Below, piece after piece: positions 40,025 through 48,171 of a stretch of 64,000 nucleotides of DNA (position 1 is its first letter; every line of letters starts with the position of its first letter). Source of the stretch: JACCXG01 sp963750935 (GTDB lineage Bacteria > Acidobacteriota > Vicinamibacteria > Vicinamibacterales > 2-12-FULL-66-21); assembly GCA_963750935.1 (NCBI GenBank), contig CAVVSR010000013.1, positions 758,873-822,872 of the forward strand, in the 5' to 3' direction. The notes under the pieces were generated by a model. That model worked only from the letters and a program-made list of their open reading frames with translations. It did not search any database and was not told the origin of the DNA. Made by a program: the position numbers and the translations under genes.

Positions 40025-40978
40025 GGTCGGGCCTCCGGATCATGCGGCGCCGCCGCAGACGAGGCATCCCGGCGCGTGACGAGATCGATGAAGACGTCCT
40101 CGAGCGAAGGTGGCACCTGCCTCACGGACACCGGCTTCAACCCACGCTGCACCAAGGCAGTTTCGAACTCCCTGGGTACCGCGCCAGCAGCCATCCGGAC
40201 GTGCGCGCCGTCGCCGAACACCTGCACGTCCTGCACGCCATCCATCGCGGCGATGGCGTCCACCGGCGGGCGCGGCGCATCCACGACGACTTCGAACAGC
40301 GATCCCGGCATCGCCGCCTGCAGTGCGCCGGGGGCGTCCACCGCGATCACCTGCCCCTCGTGGATCAGCGCGACGCGCGCGCAGCGCTCGGCCTCGTCCA
40401 GGTAGGGCGTGGCCATGACGATCGTCAGGCCCTGCGCCAGGAACTCGGACAGCAGCTTCCAGAACTCGCGGCGGGACACGGGATCGACGCCGGTGGTCGG
40501 TTCGTCGAGGAGCAGCACTCGTGGCTCGTGGATGAGGGTGCACGCGAGCGCCAGCTTCTGCTTCATCCCGCCGGACAGGCGGTCCGCGCGGCGGCGCCGG
40601 AACGGCGTCAACTGCGTCATCTCCAGGAGCCGCGTGCGCTCCGCCTCATAACGCCGCATCCCGTGGAGCTCCGCCTGGAACGCGATGTTCTCGTCGATGG
40701 TGAGATCGCCGTAGAGGGAGAATCGCTGCGAGAGATAGCCGACGTCACGGGTAATCGCCGCGTGCTCCGCGACCGGATCGCGGTCGAACAGCCGCACCCG
40801 CCCGTCGTCGGCGCGGAGCAGGCCGCAGGCGAGGCGAATCGCCGTCGTCTTGCCGGCCCCATCCGGACCGATCAACCCGAACATCTCGCCGGCGCGGATC
40901 GCCAGGGAGACACGGTTCAGGGCGGTGACCGACGCCGTACCGTTTGGTGACGCCGTCGAGGACGAGCGCGTCGGTCAC
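40021..40978 (-). CDS. ABC transporter ATP-binding protein, second copy (one frameshift)
   Basis: About 318 residues. The GTG at 40978 overlaps the HlyD stop (GTGA) and begins TDALVLDGVTKRYG. A one-base shift at about 40940 leads into SVTALNRVSLAIRAGEMFGL. Walker A GPDGAGKT, Q-loop LSQRFSLYGDLT, signature LSGGMKQKLALA, Walker B LLLDEPTTGVD and switch ATPYLDEAERC are intact (the usual TH is AT-P here). It ends with PPSLEDVFIDLV. With the other ATPase it probably forms the asymmetric nucleotide-binding pair, as in two-ATPase YbhF-type systems. Confidence 0.88.
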
Positions 40979-41980
40979 CGCGGAATCTCCGCTTCGACCG
41001 GCATGCCCACCTTCAGCACGCCCTGCCGGTTGTCCGTGGTCACCTTGATCCGGTAGACGAGCTTGGTCCGCTCCTCCGCGGTCTGCACGTTCCGCGGCGT
41101 GAACTCCGCCTTCGGCGAGATGAACGTGATCCGGCCGTCGAGCCGCTGCTGCGCGTCGGTGACGATCGGAATCGTCTGGCCCAGCGTCAGCCTGGGCACC
41201 ATCGGCTCGTCTACGTAGACGTTGGCCCAGGCGCGATCGAGATCCGTCACCACGGCGATCGGCGCCCTCGCCTGCACCAGCTCGCCGGAATCCACCAGCC
41301 GCGACGTGATGATGCCGGCAACCGGCGCCCGCACCACGGCGTCGGCCTGACTCTCTCGCAGCGCCGCCAGCTGCGCGTCGACGGCGTCGATGCGTGCCTG
41401 CGCCGCGGCGATCTCTTCGCGCCGAGGGCCGGCCCGCACGCCGGCGGCGCCTTCCGCGGCGGCGCGGGCCCGATCCTGGGCCGCCGCGACGCGCGCCTGC
41501 GCCACATCCCGCCTCGTCGCCGCATCGTCGCGCTGCTTGCGGGAGCCGGCCTTCGACGCGAGCAGCGCCTCGAACCGCTCGAGATCCATCGCCGCCGATC
41601 GCAGCTCCGACTGCGCCGCGGCCACGTCCGCCTGCGCCGACTCGGCCTGCGCACGCGATTGCCGGATGTCCTCCGGCCGCGCACCGGCCTGGAGGAGCCG
41701 CAGCTGCGCGACGGCATGGGCCCGTTCGGCGTCGGCCCGGCGGATGGCCAGCTCCGTGTCCGTGGTATCGAGCTTCGCGATGACGTCGCCGACGCTGACG
41801 CGCTGGCCTTCGTCGACCGGCAGTTCGAGGACACGTCCGGCGACTTCGGCGGCGACGCGGACCTCGGTCGCCTCGACGTAGCCCGACGCGCGGAGCGGGC
41901 CGCCGTCGCCGGCGCCGCTCCGGCACGCGCCCACCGCGAGCAGCCACGAGCACCACGACAAGTCGACCGCGCCTGCGCAT
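40975..41980 (-). CDS. HlyD-family periplasmic adaptor, probable lipoprotein (one frameshift)
   Basis: About 334 residues. The ATG at 41980 overlaps the TetR stop (TGATG). Reading MRRRGRLVVVLVA and shifting by one base at about 41937 gives LAVGAC, a plausible lipobox, after which the frame is intact. The biotinyl-lipoyl half is GYVEATEVRVAAEVAGRVLELPVDEGQRVSVGDVIAKL; then come a long coiled-coil hairpin (70-190, rich in Ala/Arg/Glu), the second lipoyl half ADAVVRAPVAGIITSRLVDSGELV, and a beta-barrel domain. It connects the inner-membrane ABC unit to TolC. Confidence 0.9.
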
Positions 41981-42678
41981 CACATCGTCCCCTTGAGGAT
42001 GCCGAGCGAGACCCGCTGGACGTGCGCGACGACCTCACGCCGATCGAACGAGGTCGCACCCGCGAGGCCGCCGCGACCGAGCCGGCGCCGCAGCGGCCCG
42101 CTTGCGAAGTACATCAGCAGCGGCCCGACGATGCCGCCGTGGACGAGCAGCGGATTGACGCGGCGGAAGCGGCGCGCCCGGATGCCTTGCTGCAGGATCG
42201 CCGCGAGCGCCTGGACGACGCTGGTGATGTCGGCGAGCGTCGCGGCGCCGAGGTGAGCGCCGCCTTCCGCGATCTCGCGGAACCAGATCGGCGGAAAGTG
42301 CGGGCGCGCCTCCGCCTCGTCGGCAATCGCCTCGACGAACTGTCGCAGCTTGTCCTCGGGTGTCGCGTCGGAGGCGGCCACGCTGCGGGTCCGGCTCGCG
42401 ACCGCGTGGAACATGTCGCCGAGGATCTCCTGGTAGAGCGCCGCCTTGCTGCTGAAGTGGTAGTAGATCATCGCCTTGTTCACCTTGGCGGTGACGGCGA
42501 TGCGGTCGACGCTGGCGCCGGCAAAGCCGCGCGCGGCGAACTCCGCGGCCGCGGCCCTGAACAGGCGCGCGCGGCTGCCGTGCGGATCCGGCTCGCGGAT
42601 GCTGCGTGCCGCCGGCCTCGAGGTCCGGCGGCGCGGCGGCGGGCGCCGACTGTGCGAGCGGGCGGTGGTTCCAGGCAT
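41980..42678 (-). CDS. TetR/AcrR-family repressor of the efflux operon
   Basis: 232 residues. After a basic disordered N-terminus (1-35), the TetR helix-turn-helix is clear: RLFRAAAAEFAARGFAGASVDRIAVTAKVNKAMIYYHF, followed by SSKAALYQEIL. The C-terminal ligand domain contains PHFPPIWFREIAEGG, as in CecR/YbiH-like regulators of ybh exporters. First gene of the operon and 2 bp from a double operator, so it very likely autoregulates. Confidence 0.92.
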   Translation of the reverse strand: MPGTTARSHSRRPPPRRRTSRPAARSIREPDPHGSRARLFRAAAAEFAARGFAGASVDRIAVTAKVNKAMIYYHFSSKAALYQEILGDMFHAVASRTRSVAASDATPEDKLRQFVEAIADEAEARPHFPPIWFREIAEGGAHLGAATLADITSVVQALAAILQQGIRARRFRRVNPLLVHGGIVGPLLMYFASGPLRRRLGRGGLAGATSFDRREVVAHVQRVSLGILKGTM

Positions 42679-42680
42679 GT

Positions 42681-42720
42681 ACTAACCGTTTAGTTAGTAT
42701 TGACTAACTGGATAGTTAGC
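42681..42720. promoter_or_regulatory. Double TetR operator
   Basis: Two inverted repeats share the form ACTAAC-N6-GTTAG(T): 42681-42698 (perfect) and 42703-42720 (one mismatch). Their centres are 22 bp apart, two helical turns, so two repressor dimers could bind the same face. The first touches the start of the tetR gene. Confidence 0.85.
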
Positions 42721-42770
42721 TCAAACGGCAATGGATGTCAACCGGTGACCGGCGCGGGCGAAAGTGCCTA

Positions 42771-42892
42771 GCAGGCTGCTGAAGAACGCAGCCTGAAGGG
42801 AGAAGGCAAAAGGAACAAGGGAGAAATTGCCTGGTCTTCTGCCTTCTGCCTTGTCCCTTCTGCCTTGCAGGCTGGCTTTTTCATCAGCCTGC
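42771..42892 (-). mobile_element. 122-bp REP/MITE-like hairpin element, copy A
   Basis: Bounded by gcaggctg hairpins at both ends (stem GCAGGCTG/CAGCCTGC on one side, AGGCTGC/GCAGCCT-type on the other). The interior is polypurine heptamers (agggaga, aggcaaa, aggaaca) mirrored by polypyrimidine heptamers (ctgcctt, gtccctt), so the whole element is an imperfect inverted repeat. It is about 96% identical, in opposite orientation, to 46563-46684. It lies just past the LytTR gene stop. Confidence 0.88.
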
Positions 42893-42896
42893 TGGC

Positions 42897-43649
42897 CTAG
42901 AGGAGCTTGGCGAGGCGCGCGTAGCCGGCGCGGCTCACCGGCAGCCGGGTCCCGTCGCGGAGAATCGCGACGCGGCTGTCCTTCGCGTAGAGCTCGACCC
43001 GCGCGATCCGCTCGATGTTGAGGAAGTAGGAACGGTGGATCCGCACGAACCGGGCCGGATCGAGCAGACCTTCCAGTGCCCCCATCGTCTGGTCCTTGAG
43101 GTACTGCTTGCCGTCCGCCTTGAAGCAGACGTAGTCGTCCTGCGCCTCGACGTAGTCGATCTTCTGCACCGGCAGCACGTGGACCTGCGAGCCGTCGCGA
43201 ATCAGCACCCGCTCGAGCGGACCCTGGCGGGGACGGCCTTCGGCGACCAGCGCGTCGAGCGGCGGCGCCGGCTCACGTCCCTGGATGCGCCCCCGCGCCC
43301 GCGACAGCGCCTCCGCGAAGCGCTCCTCGCTGAAGGGCTTCAGCAGGTAGTCGACCGCGTGCACCTCGAACGCCCGCAGCGCGTACTGATCGTAGGCGGT
43401 CGTGAAGATCACCGGCACGGTGCGCCCGAGCAGCTCGAGCACCTCGAAGCCATTCAGCTTCGGCATCTGCACGTCCAGATACATCAGATCGGGCGACAGC
43501 TCGGTGACCGCCTTGACCGCGTCGAAGCCGTTTCCGCACTCCGCCACCACCTCGACGCCGGGATGCGCCGTCAGATACTCGCGCACCATCGCCCGCGCCA
43601 GCGGCTCGTCGTCCACGATGACGACCCGCAGGGCATCCGCGCTGCTCAT
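42897..43649 (-). CDS. LytTR-type response regulator
   Basis: 250 residues. The receiver domain (1-115) has acidic DDE near the N-terminus, the phospho-Asp in LMYLDVQMPKLNG, TTAYDQYALRAF and the KPF lysine. A linker is followed by a LytTR DNA-binding domain (about 150-250: VLIRDGSQVHVLPVQKIDYVEAQDDYVCFKADGKQYL; RFVRIHRSYFLNIERI). The ATG at 43649 overlaps the kinase stop (ATGA). It regulates unknown targets, probably envelope genes given the LiaF-like partner. Confidence 0.93.
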   Translation of the reverse strand: MSSADALRVVIVDDEPLARAMVREYLTAHPGVEVVAECGNGFDAVKAVTELSPDLMYLDVQMPKLNGFEVLELLGRTVPVIFTTAYDQYALRAFEVHAVDYLLKPFSEERFAEALSRARGRIQGREPAPPLDALVAEGRPRQGPLERVLIRDGSQVHVLPVQKIDYVEAQDDYVCFKADGKQYLKDQTMGALEGLLDPARFVRIHRSYFLNIERIARVELYAKDSRVAILRDGTRLPVSRAGYARLAKLL

Positions 43650-44704
43650 CGGGCGTCCACTGCCGGCATCGTCAGTTCGATCCGCCATGTCGATTCTCCC
43701 TCCGCCGCCACCAGCGTCGCGTCATTCCCGTGCAGCGCCCGGAGCCGCGCCCTGACGTTGGCCAGCCCGACGCCGGTGCCCGGCCGCCGCGGGCGATCGG
43801 GGTCGCAGGGGTTCTCGGCGACGATCTGCAGCGTATTGCCGCTGCGCTCGGCGGCGACGCGAACGACGCCCCCTTCGAGCATGTGGGCGATCCCGTGCGT
43901 CACCGCATTTTCCACCAACGGCTGCAGCAGGAGCGGCGGCACCAGGCAGAGGGCGGCACTGCCGGCTGAGATGTCCGCCCGGAGCCGATCGCCGAAGCGA
44001 ATCCGCTCGATCGCCAGGAACCGCTCGATCAGGGCCAGCTCCTGTGCCAGGGTGATCCGGTCCTCCGCCCCGAGGGCAAGGCTCTGGCGGAGGAAATCGG
44101 CCAGCAGCAGGCACATCCGCCGCGCCGCCGGAGGATCGGCCGTGGTGAGCGCGCTGATCGAATGCAGGCTGTTGAACAGGAAGTGCGGATCGATCTGCGC
44201 GCGCAGCGACCGCAGCTCGGCCTCACGCGCGAGCACCTGGCTCTGCAGCCCGCGGCGTTCCGCCTCCTGCGAGGCCTCGAAGACCGCCGCCAGGTAGCTG
44301 ACCGCGAGCGACAGCAGATACAACAGCACGCCGAAGCCGTACAACAGCGGCTGGATGGCCGCGAACGCCGCCGGCGCGTCGCCGATCCCGAATCGGCGCC
44401 ACACGAAGAGGAACCAGACGCGCGCCAGAACCAGCCAGAGCGCCGACGACACCAGCGCCGCGGACAGCGCGGTTGCGACGACGCGCAGCGCGCCCGTTCC
44501 CGCGAGCGGCATGCCGCGGGCGACGTACCACGCCGACAGACACACGAACGAGAACACCGCCGCCAGCGGGATCGCGACGACCGAGGCCACGCCCCAGCCG
44601 AGCCCGCGCTGGCCGACCAGCCCCGCGGACAGGACGCCCCCGGCGATGATCCACAGCAGCAGATACAGCCACAGGTGGCTTCGACGCGCGAGCAGCGGGT
44701 GCAT
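43646..44704 (-). CDS. LytS/YehU-type sensor histidine kinase
   Basis: 352 residues. About four membrane helices (LWLYLLLWIIAGGVLS; VVAIPLAAVFSFVCLSAWYVA; ALSAALVSSALWLVLARVWFLF; LLYGFGVLLYLLSLAVSYLA) carry no recognised sensor domain. The His_kinase core RAQIDPHFLFNSLHSISALT contains the phospho-His, and the ATPase domain has LLLQPLVENAVTHGI and GTGVGLANVRARL. It partners the LytTR regulator whose start overlaps its stop. Confidence 0.93.
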   Translation of the reverse strand: MHPLLARRSHLWLYLLLWIIAGGVLSAGLVGQRGLGWGVASVVAIPLAAVFSFVCLSAWYVARGMPLAGTGALRVVATALSAALVSSALWLVLARVWFLFVWRRFGIGDAPAAFAAIQPLLYGFGVLLYLLSLAVSYLAAVFEASQEAERRGLQSQVLAREAELRSLRAQIDPHFLFNSLHSISALTTADPPAARRMCLLLADFLRQSLALGAEDRITLAQELALIERFLAIERIRFGDRLRADISAGSAALCLVPPLLLQPLVENAVTHGIAHMLEGGVVRVAAERSGNTLQIVAENPCDPDRPRRPGTGVGLANVRARLRALHGNDATLVAAEGESTWRIELTMPAVDAR

Positions 44705-44710
44705 GCGCGA

Positions 44711-45439
44711 TCAGTTCTGGATTTCGACGCCGGCCATGACGATGACGCCACGGAGGATCAGGCGATGGCGGCTCGCGGTCTGCGGCGGCCGCGTCTTGTC
44801 TTCGACGCCCGCCAGCACCGGGGTGATCTGCGAGACGACCGTCCAGTCGGCGGGCACGCGAATCTCGATGCCTCCCCACAGCGCGAACACGTCGATCACC
44901 GCGTCGCCGTCGATCGACGCGTTGCGCAGGTCGATCTCACAGCCTCCCATCACCGCGGTCAGGTCGCCACCCCGGAAGTTCGGGGAGTTGTTGCCGCGGA
45001 CGACGCTGCTCAGGATGGCCGTGCCGGTGATGACGGCGTTGGCGTCGGACGAGGGCGAGGGCGCCGGGGTCTTGACGCGCGGTCCGGTCAGCGCCTGCCA
45101 GACCAGGAAGCCGCCGAGGAAGACCAGCAGGACCGGCCACAGGTCCCAGACGCTGATCCTGACGACCGTCGTCTGCTCGAGGAGCAGCCAGGATCCCACC
45201 AGCACGAAGATGGCGCCGGTGAAGCCGCTGCCGTCTCGCTCGCGCGACTGGAACAGCTTCAGCAGCCCGATCGCGATGATGCCGGCCGGCCAGAAGCGGA
45301 TGTAGCGTGCGGCGTCGATGATGTCGAGATTGTCCAGGGTCAACAGGATGCCGGCGATGATGACCATCGAGCCCAGCAGCAGCTGGGGCGTCGGACGCAT
45401 GGGGTGTGTGGCGGGAGGAGACTGACCGGGCGGCATCAT
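44711..45439 (-). CDS. LiaF-like transmembrane protein
   Basis: 242 residues from the MM pair at 45439 (a later Met at 45400 is possible). Four helices (LLLGSMVIIAGILLTLDNL; YIRFWPAGIIAIGLLKLF; GAIFVLVGSWLLLEQ; LWPVLLVFLGGFLVWQAL) precede a LiaF/DUF2154-like beta-helical domain (ILSSVVRGNNSPNFRGGDLTAVMGGCEIDLRNASI, VFALWGGIEIRVP). LiaF proteins inhibit their cognate kinase. Here the partner kinase is LytS-type, 6 bp downstream, which makes a variant LiaFSR arrangement. Confidence 0.88.
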   Translation of the reverse strand: MMPPGQSPPATHPMRPTPQLLLGSMVIIAGILLTLDNLDIIDAARYIRFWPAGIIAIGLLKLFQSRERDGSGFTGAIFVLVGSWLLLEQTTVVRISVWDLWPVLLVFLGGFLVWQALTGPRVKTPAPSPSSDANAVITGTAILSSVVRGNNSPNFRGGDLTAVMGGCEIDLRNASIDGDAVIDVFALWGGIEIRVPADWTVVSQITPVLAGVEDKTRPPQTASRHRLILRGVIVMAGVEIQN

Positions 45440-45554
45440 GGGCGCCGCTCCCGGAACGCGCGTGACGTGTGGACTGCCATGCCCGTGACGATACGGCGGC
45501 CTTACGAACCCGGTCGCGGGCTTTCCGGCGAACTCCCGGCGCATTCCGGCGAAC

Positions 45555-45595
45555 GGCCCAAAAACAGCACCGCCCGACGCTGAGGGTCGGGCGGC
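45555..45595 (-). terminator. Rho-independent terminator
   Basis: A 9-bp stem (CCGCCCGAC / GTCGGGCGG, 45570-45594) with a short loop is followed on the minus strand by gtgctgttttt. It ends the transcript of the 45626 gene. Confidence 0.85.
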
Positions 45596-45625
45596 AGACA
45601 ATCCGGAGAACGTTGGGAGCGCGGA

Positions 45626-46186
45626 TTACTTGTCCGGCAGGCCGGCCTCGCGGCGCGCCTGGCGCAGCGCGGCGAGCGCTTCGTCCACTTCCTGGCGAGC
45701 GGCTTCCTTCGCCCGCGCCGTTTTCGCGTCCTGCAGCTTCTGAATTGCCTGGCGCAGCGCCCATTGCATCGCGAACGACGTCGCCGCAACGATCATCCCC
45801 TGCTTGTTGTCGAAGGCGGCGTAACCCTGCACGTCCTTCGGGGTCACCATGTTCAGGAATTCCTGATGGGTCATGGGACCAGCCATCGTGGGCCCCTTGA
45901 GGTAGTCGGGCCCGAGGATCTCGGCAATGGTGGGGGTCCGGCCGAACACTTCGATACGGAAAACGGCCCGGCTGCTGTCGGCGTTGATCACCTTGGGACG
46001 GGACAGGAACCGCTGGATGCGGTCGACGTCCACCGGCAGCGCGTCGGGGTCGACTGGAGTCGCCTCTTGCGGCTGCGCGGTCGTCGCCGGAGGCGGCGCG
46101 GCTGGCTGCCCGTCCTGGGCGGAGGCCGTGACGGCCGACCCCAGCAGCACGAGCAGCAGGCACGAAAGGCGGATCAGATGCGTCAT
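45626..46186 (-). CDS. Secreted hypothetical protein
   Basis: 186 residues from Met5 of the open frame (46186). The signal peptide MTHLIRLSCLLLVLLGSAVT is cleaved after ASA, followed by a Pro/Ala/Gln linker. The mature domain has VDRIQRFLSRP, AVFRIEVFGRTPTIAEILGPDYLKGP and MTHQEFLNMVTPKD, and ends in an Ala/Arg/Gln-rich coiled helix. No family is recognised. Own terminator downstream and about 540 bp of upstream spacer, so monocistronic. Confidence 0.7.
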   Translation of the reverse strand: MTHLIRLSCLLLVLLGSAVTASAQDGQPAAPPPATTAQPQEATPVDPDALPVDVDRIQRFLSRPKVINADSSRAVFRIEVFGRTPTIAEILGPDYLKGPTMAGPMTHQEFLNMVTPKDVQGYAAFDNKQGMIVAATSFAMQWALRQAIQKLQDAKTARAKEAARQEVDEALAALRQARREAGLPDK

Positions 46187-46562
46187 GAAACCTGGCACTT
46201 AAGACGACAGCCTCAGGGGATTGGCTTCAAGAACGGTGCCCGCCGGCATCCTCAACCCTGGCGAGCACCGATGGCTGTTCGGCACCGGGACGGTCTTGTT
46301 CGCAACTGAACAGGCGCCCCGTGGGCCACTCGCGTAACCCCCTGCAATCAGCGGACTTGTCCTCCGCCTCGGACGGCACGCGATTCGCTCCTCGGTGCGG
46401 GCAAGGGGCTCCGTCTCACATGCTGCCAACGCCACCCCGGAACCATCAGGACCATGCTCCACGATGCGGTGCCCGATATCAAGTACGCTCCGCGTCTCCT
46501 GGTGAAGACAACCGTGATCGCATCCGCGGACGACCGTGCGGCGCTCTCAGATAGAATCGCTA
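46187..46562. other. Spacer without a recognised gene
   Basis: This stretch has short open frames on both strands but no domain, RBS or tRNA-like cloverleaf that I can support. It should hold the promoter of the secreted-protein gene. Confidence 0.5.
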
Positions 46563-46684
46563 GCAGGCTGATGAAAAAGCCAGCCTGCAAGGCAGAAGGG
46601 ACAAGGCAGAAGGCAGAAAACCAGGCAATTTCTCCCTTCTTCCTTTTGCCTTCTCCCTTGAGGCTGCGTTTTTCAGCAGCCTGT
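46563..46684 (+). mobile_element. 122-bp REP/MITE-like hairpin element, copy B
   Basis: The reverse complement of copy A with five mismatches in 122 bp. The left-end hairpin is GCAGGCTG-atgaaaaagc-CAGCCTGC; the right-end hairpin is AGGCTGC-gtttttca-GCAGCCT. The interior heptamers are aaggcag, aagggac, aaggcag on one arm and tcccttc, ttccttt, tgccttc on the other. Confidence 0.88.
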
Positions 46685-46735
46685 TAGAAACCGATACCCG
46701 ACGAAGCCCGTCTAACTGCCGAAAGGTCTCACCAC

Positions 46736-47482
46736 ATGGCGTTTTTCTCACGTTCCCCTCAGCCGGCTCCGGCAACTGACCCCCTTCCGGCGGATGTGGG
46801 TCTTGCGCCAAACGCCCTGATCGGGCTGCGCAACATCGAGAAGTCGTACGCGCACGGGACCAGCCGCAGCTACGTGCTCCGGCGGATCAACGTCGACATC
46901 AAGGAGGGAGAGTTCGTCTCCATCATGGGGCCGTCGGGCGCGGGCAAGTCGACGCTGCTGCACATCATCGGGATGCACGACAGCGCGTGGACCGGCGAGT
47001 ACTACTTCCTCGATCAGCCGGTGCACAGGCTCGCAGCCAAGGAGCGCGCGAAGCTGCACAAGCAGTACATCGGCTTCGTGTTCCAGAGCTATCACCTGCT
47101 CGATCACCTCACCGTCTACGAGAACCTCGACATCCCGCTCTCCTACCGCGACATCAAGAAGTCCGAGCGGGAAAGCATGGTGTGCGACATCCTCGACAAG
47201 TTCGCGATCGTCGGCAAGAAGGATCTCTACCCGAATCAGCTGTCGGGCGGACAGCAGCAGCTGGTGGCGGTGGCGCGGGCGGTGATCTCGAATCCCAAAG
47301 TGATTCTCGCCGACGAGCCGACGGGCAACCTGCACACCAGCCAGGGCAAGGAGATCATGGAGCTGTTCCGGAAGTTGAACGAGGGAGGGACGACGATCAT
47401 CCAGGTCACGCACTCGGAGGCGAACGCGGCGTACGGCAGCCGCATCATCCAGCTGCGCGACGGATGGATCGTCGACGAATAG
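46736..47482 (+). CDS. MacB/LolD-type ABC ATPase
   Basis: 248 residues with Walker A GPSGAGKST, Q-loop VFQSYHLLDHLTVYENL, signature LSGGQQQLVAVARAV, Walker B VILADEPTGNLH and switch-region VTHSEANA. NLH replaces the usual NLD, and the signature LSGGQQQ is family-typical. The N-terminal 25 residues are Pro-rich and non-conserved. No permease is adjacent; the orphan MacB-like permeases at 24326-32123 are plausible partners (inference). Confidence 0.9.
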   Translation: MAFFSRSPQPAPATDPLPADVGLAPNALIGLRNIEKSYAHGTSRSYVLRRINVDIKEGEFVSIMGPSGAGKSTLLHIIGMHDSAWTGEYYFLDQPVHRLAAKERAKLHKQYIGFVFQSYHLLDHLTVYENLDIPLSYRDIKKSERESMVCDILDKFAIVGKKDLYPNQLSGGQQQLVAVARAVISNPKVILADEPTGNLHTSQGKEIMELFRKLNEGGTTIIQVTHSEANAAYGSRIIQLRDGWIVDE

Positions 47483-47503
47483 CGCGCGATCCGGTCGTAC
47501 GCG

Positions 47504-47538
47504 CAACGGGCCGGCCTCGCAAGGAAGCCGGCCCGTTG
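47504..47538. terminator. Bidirectional terminator
   Basis: A 12-bp perfect stem (CAACGGGCCGGC / GCCGGCCCGTTG) with an 11-nt loop lies between the convergent ABC ATPase and RRM genes; T-rich bases follow on the plus side (tcgttgatt). Confidence 0.85.
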
Positions 47539-47545
47539 TCGTTGA

Positions 47546-47932
47546 TTACCAGCGTGGTTCCTTGCGCCGGCCGCCGCTGAAGTCGTCGCCGCCGCCACCA
47601 CCGCCACGATTTCCACCGCCGCCGCCACTGTAGCCGCCGCGGCCTCTCCCGCCGCCGGCACCGCCGCCACCGAACCCACCCTCAGGCTTGGGCCGCGCTT
47701 CGTTGACGACCAGCGCCCGCCCTTCGAGCTGATACTCGTGGAGCTCACTGATTGCGCGCTGCGCCTCGTCGTCCGAGCTCATCTCCACGAACGCGAAGCC
47801 GCGAGCGCGGCCGGTCGCCATGTCGCGCATGACGCGAACGCTGTCCACCTTGCCGGCGCGGCTGAACAGTTCGGTGAGCTGGTCCTCGGAGGACGAGTAC
47901 GGAAGGTTCCCGACGTAGAGTCTCCTGCCCAT
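47546..47932 (-). CDS. RRM RNA-binding protein with Gly-rich tail
   Basis: 128 residues from Met8 (MGRRLYVGNLPY). A single RRM has RNP2 LYVGNL and RNP1 RGFAFVEM, followed by ELHEYQLEGRALVVNEARPK. The tail is about 45 residues of Gly/Arg/Ser (RGG-like), as in bacterial cold-inducible Rbp proteins. It binds RNA in the cytosol, likely in cold or stress response. The ATG is at 47932, with an alternative at 47953. Confidence 0.92.
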   Translation of the reverse strand: MGRRLYVGNLPYSSSEDQLTELFSRAGKVDSVRVMRDMATGRARGFAFVEMSSDDEAQRAISELHEYQLEGRALVVNEARPKPEGGFGGGGAGGGRGRGGYSGGGGGNRGGGGGGDDFSGGRRKEPRW

Positions 47933-48171
47933 GCTGTCACTTACTCCTGCCAAAATGACGCGCGAAGTTCAGCTTCACGAGCGTGCCGCCTGCGCGCAGC
48001 AGCGACGGCGCTCCGGGATAGCTCACGCGAGTTGCTGTGCGGTCTGGTAGGGCCGGCGCAGGCAAGGGGCGGGGCTTCCATGAAGCACCACCACTAAGCA
48101 GAATGCGTGCCGCAGGGCGAAACCCCATCCAATCGTTGCTCCAGCCGCAGCGCTGCCGATAGAGTGCAAAG

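Noticed and set aside
46187..46562. A tRNA-like or small-RNA gene in the spacer
   Set aside because: GC-rich short stems can be drawn, but no cloverleaf or TTCGAATC-type T-loop is present.
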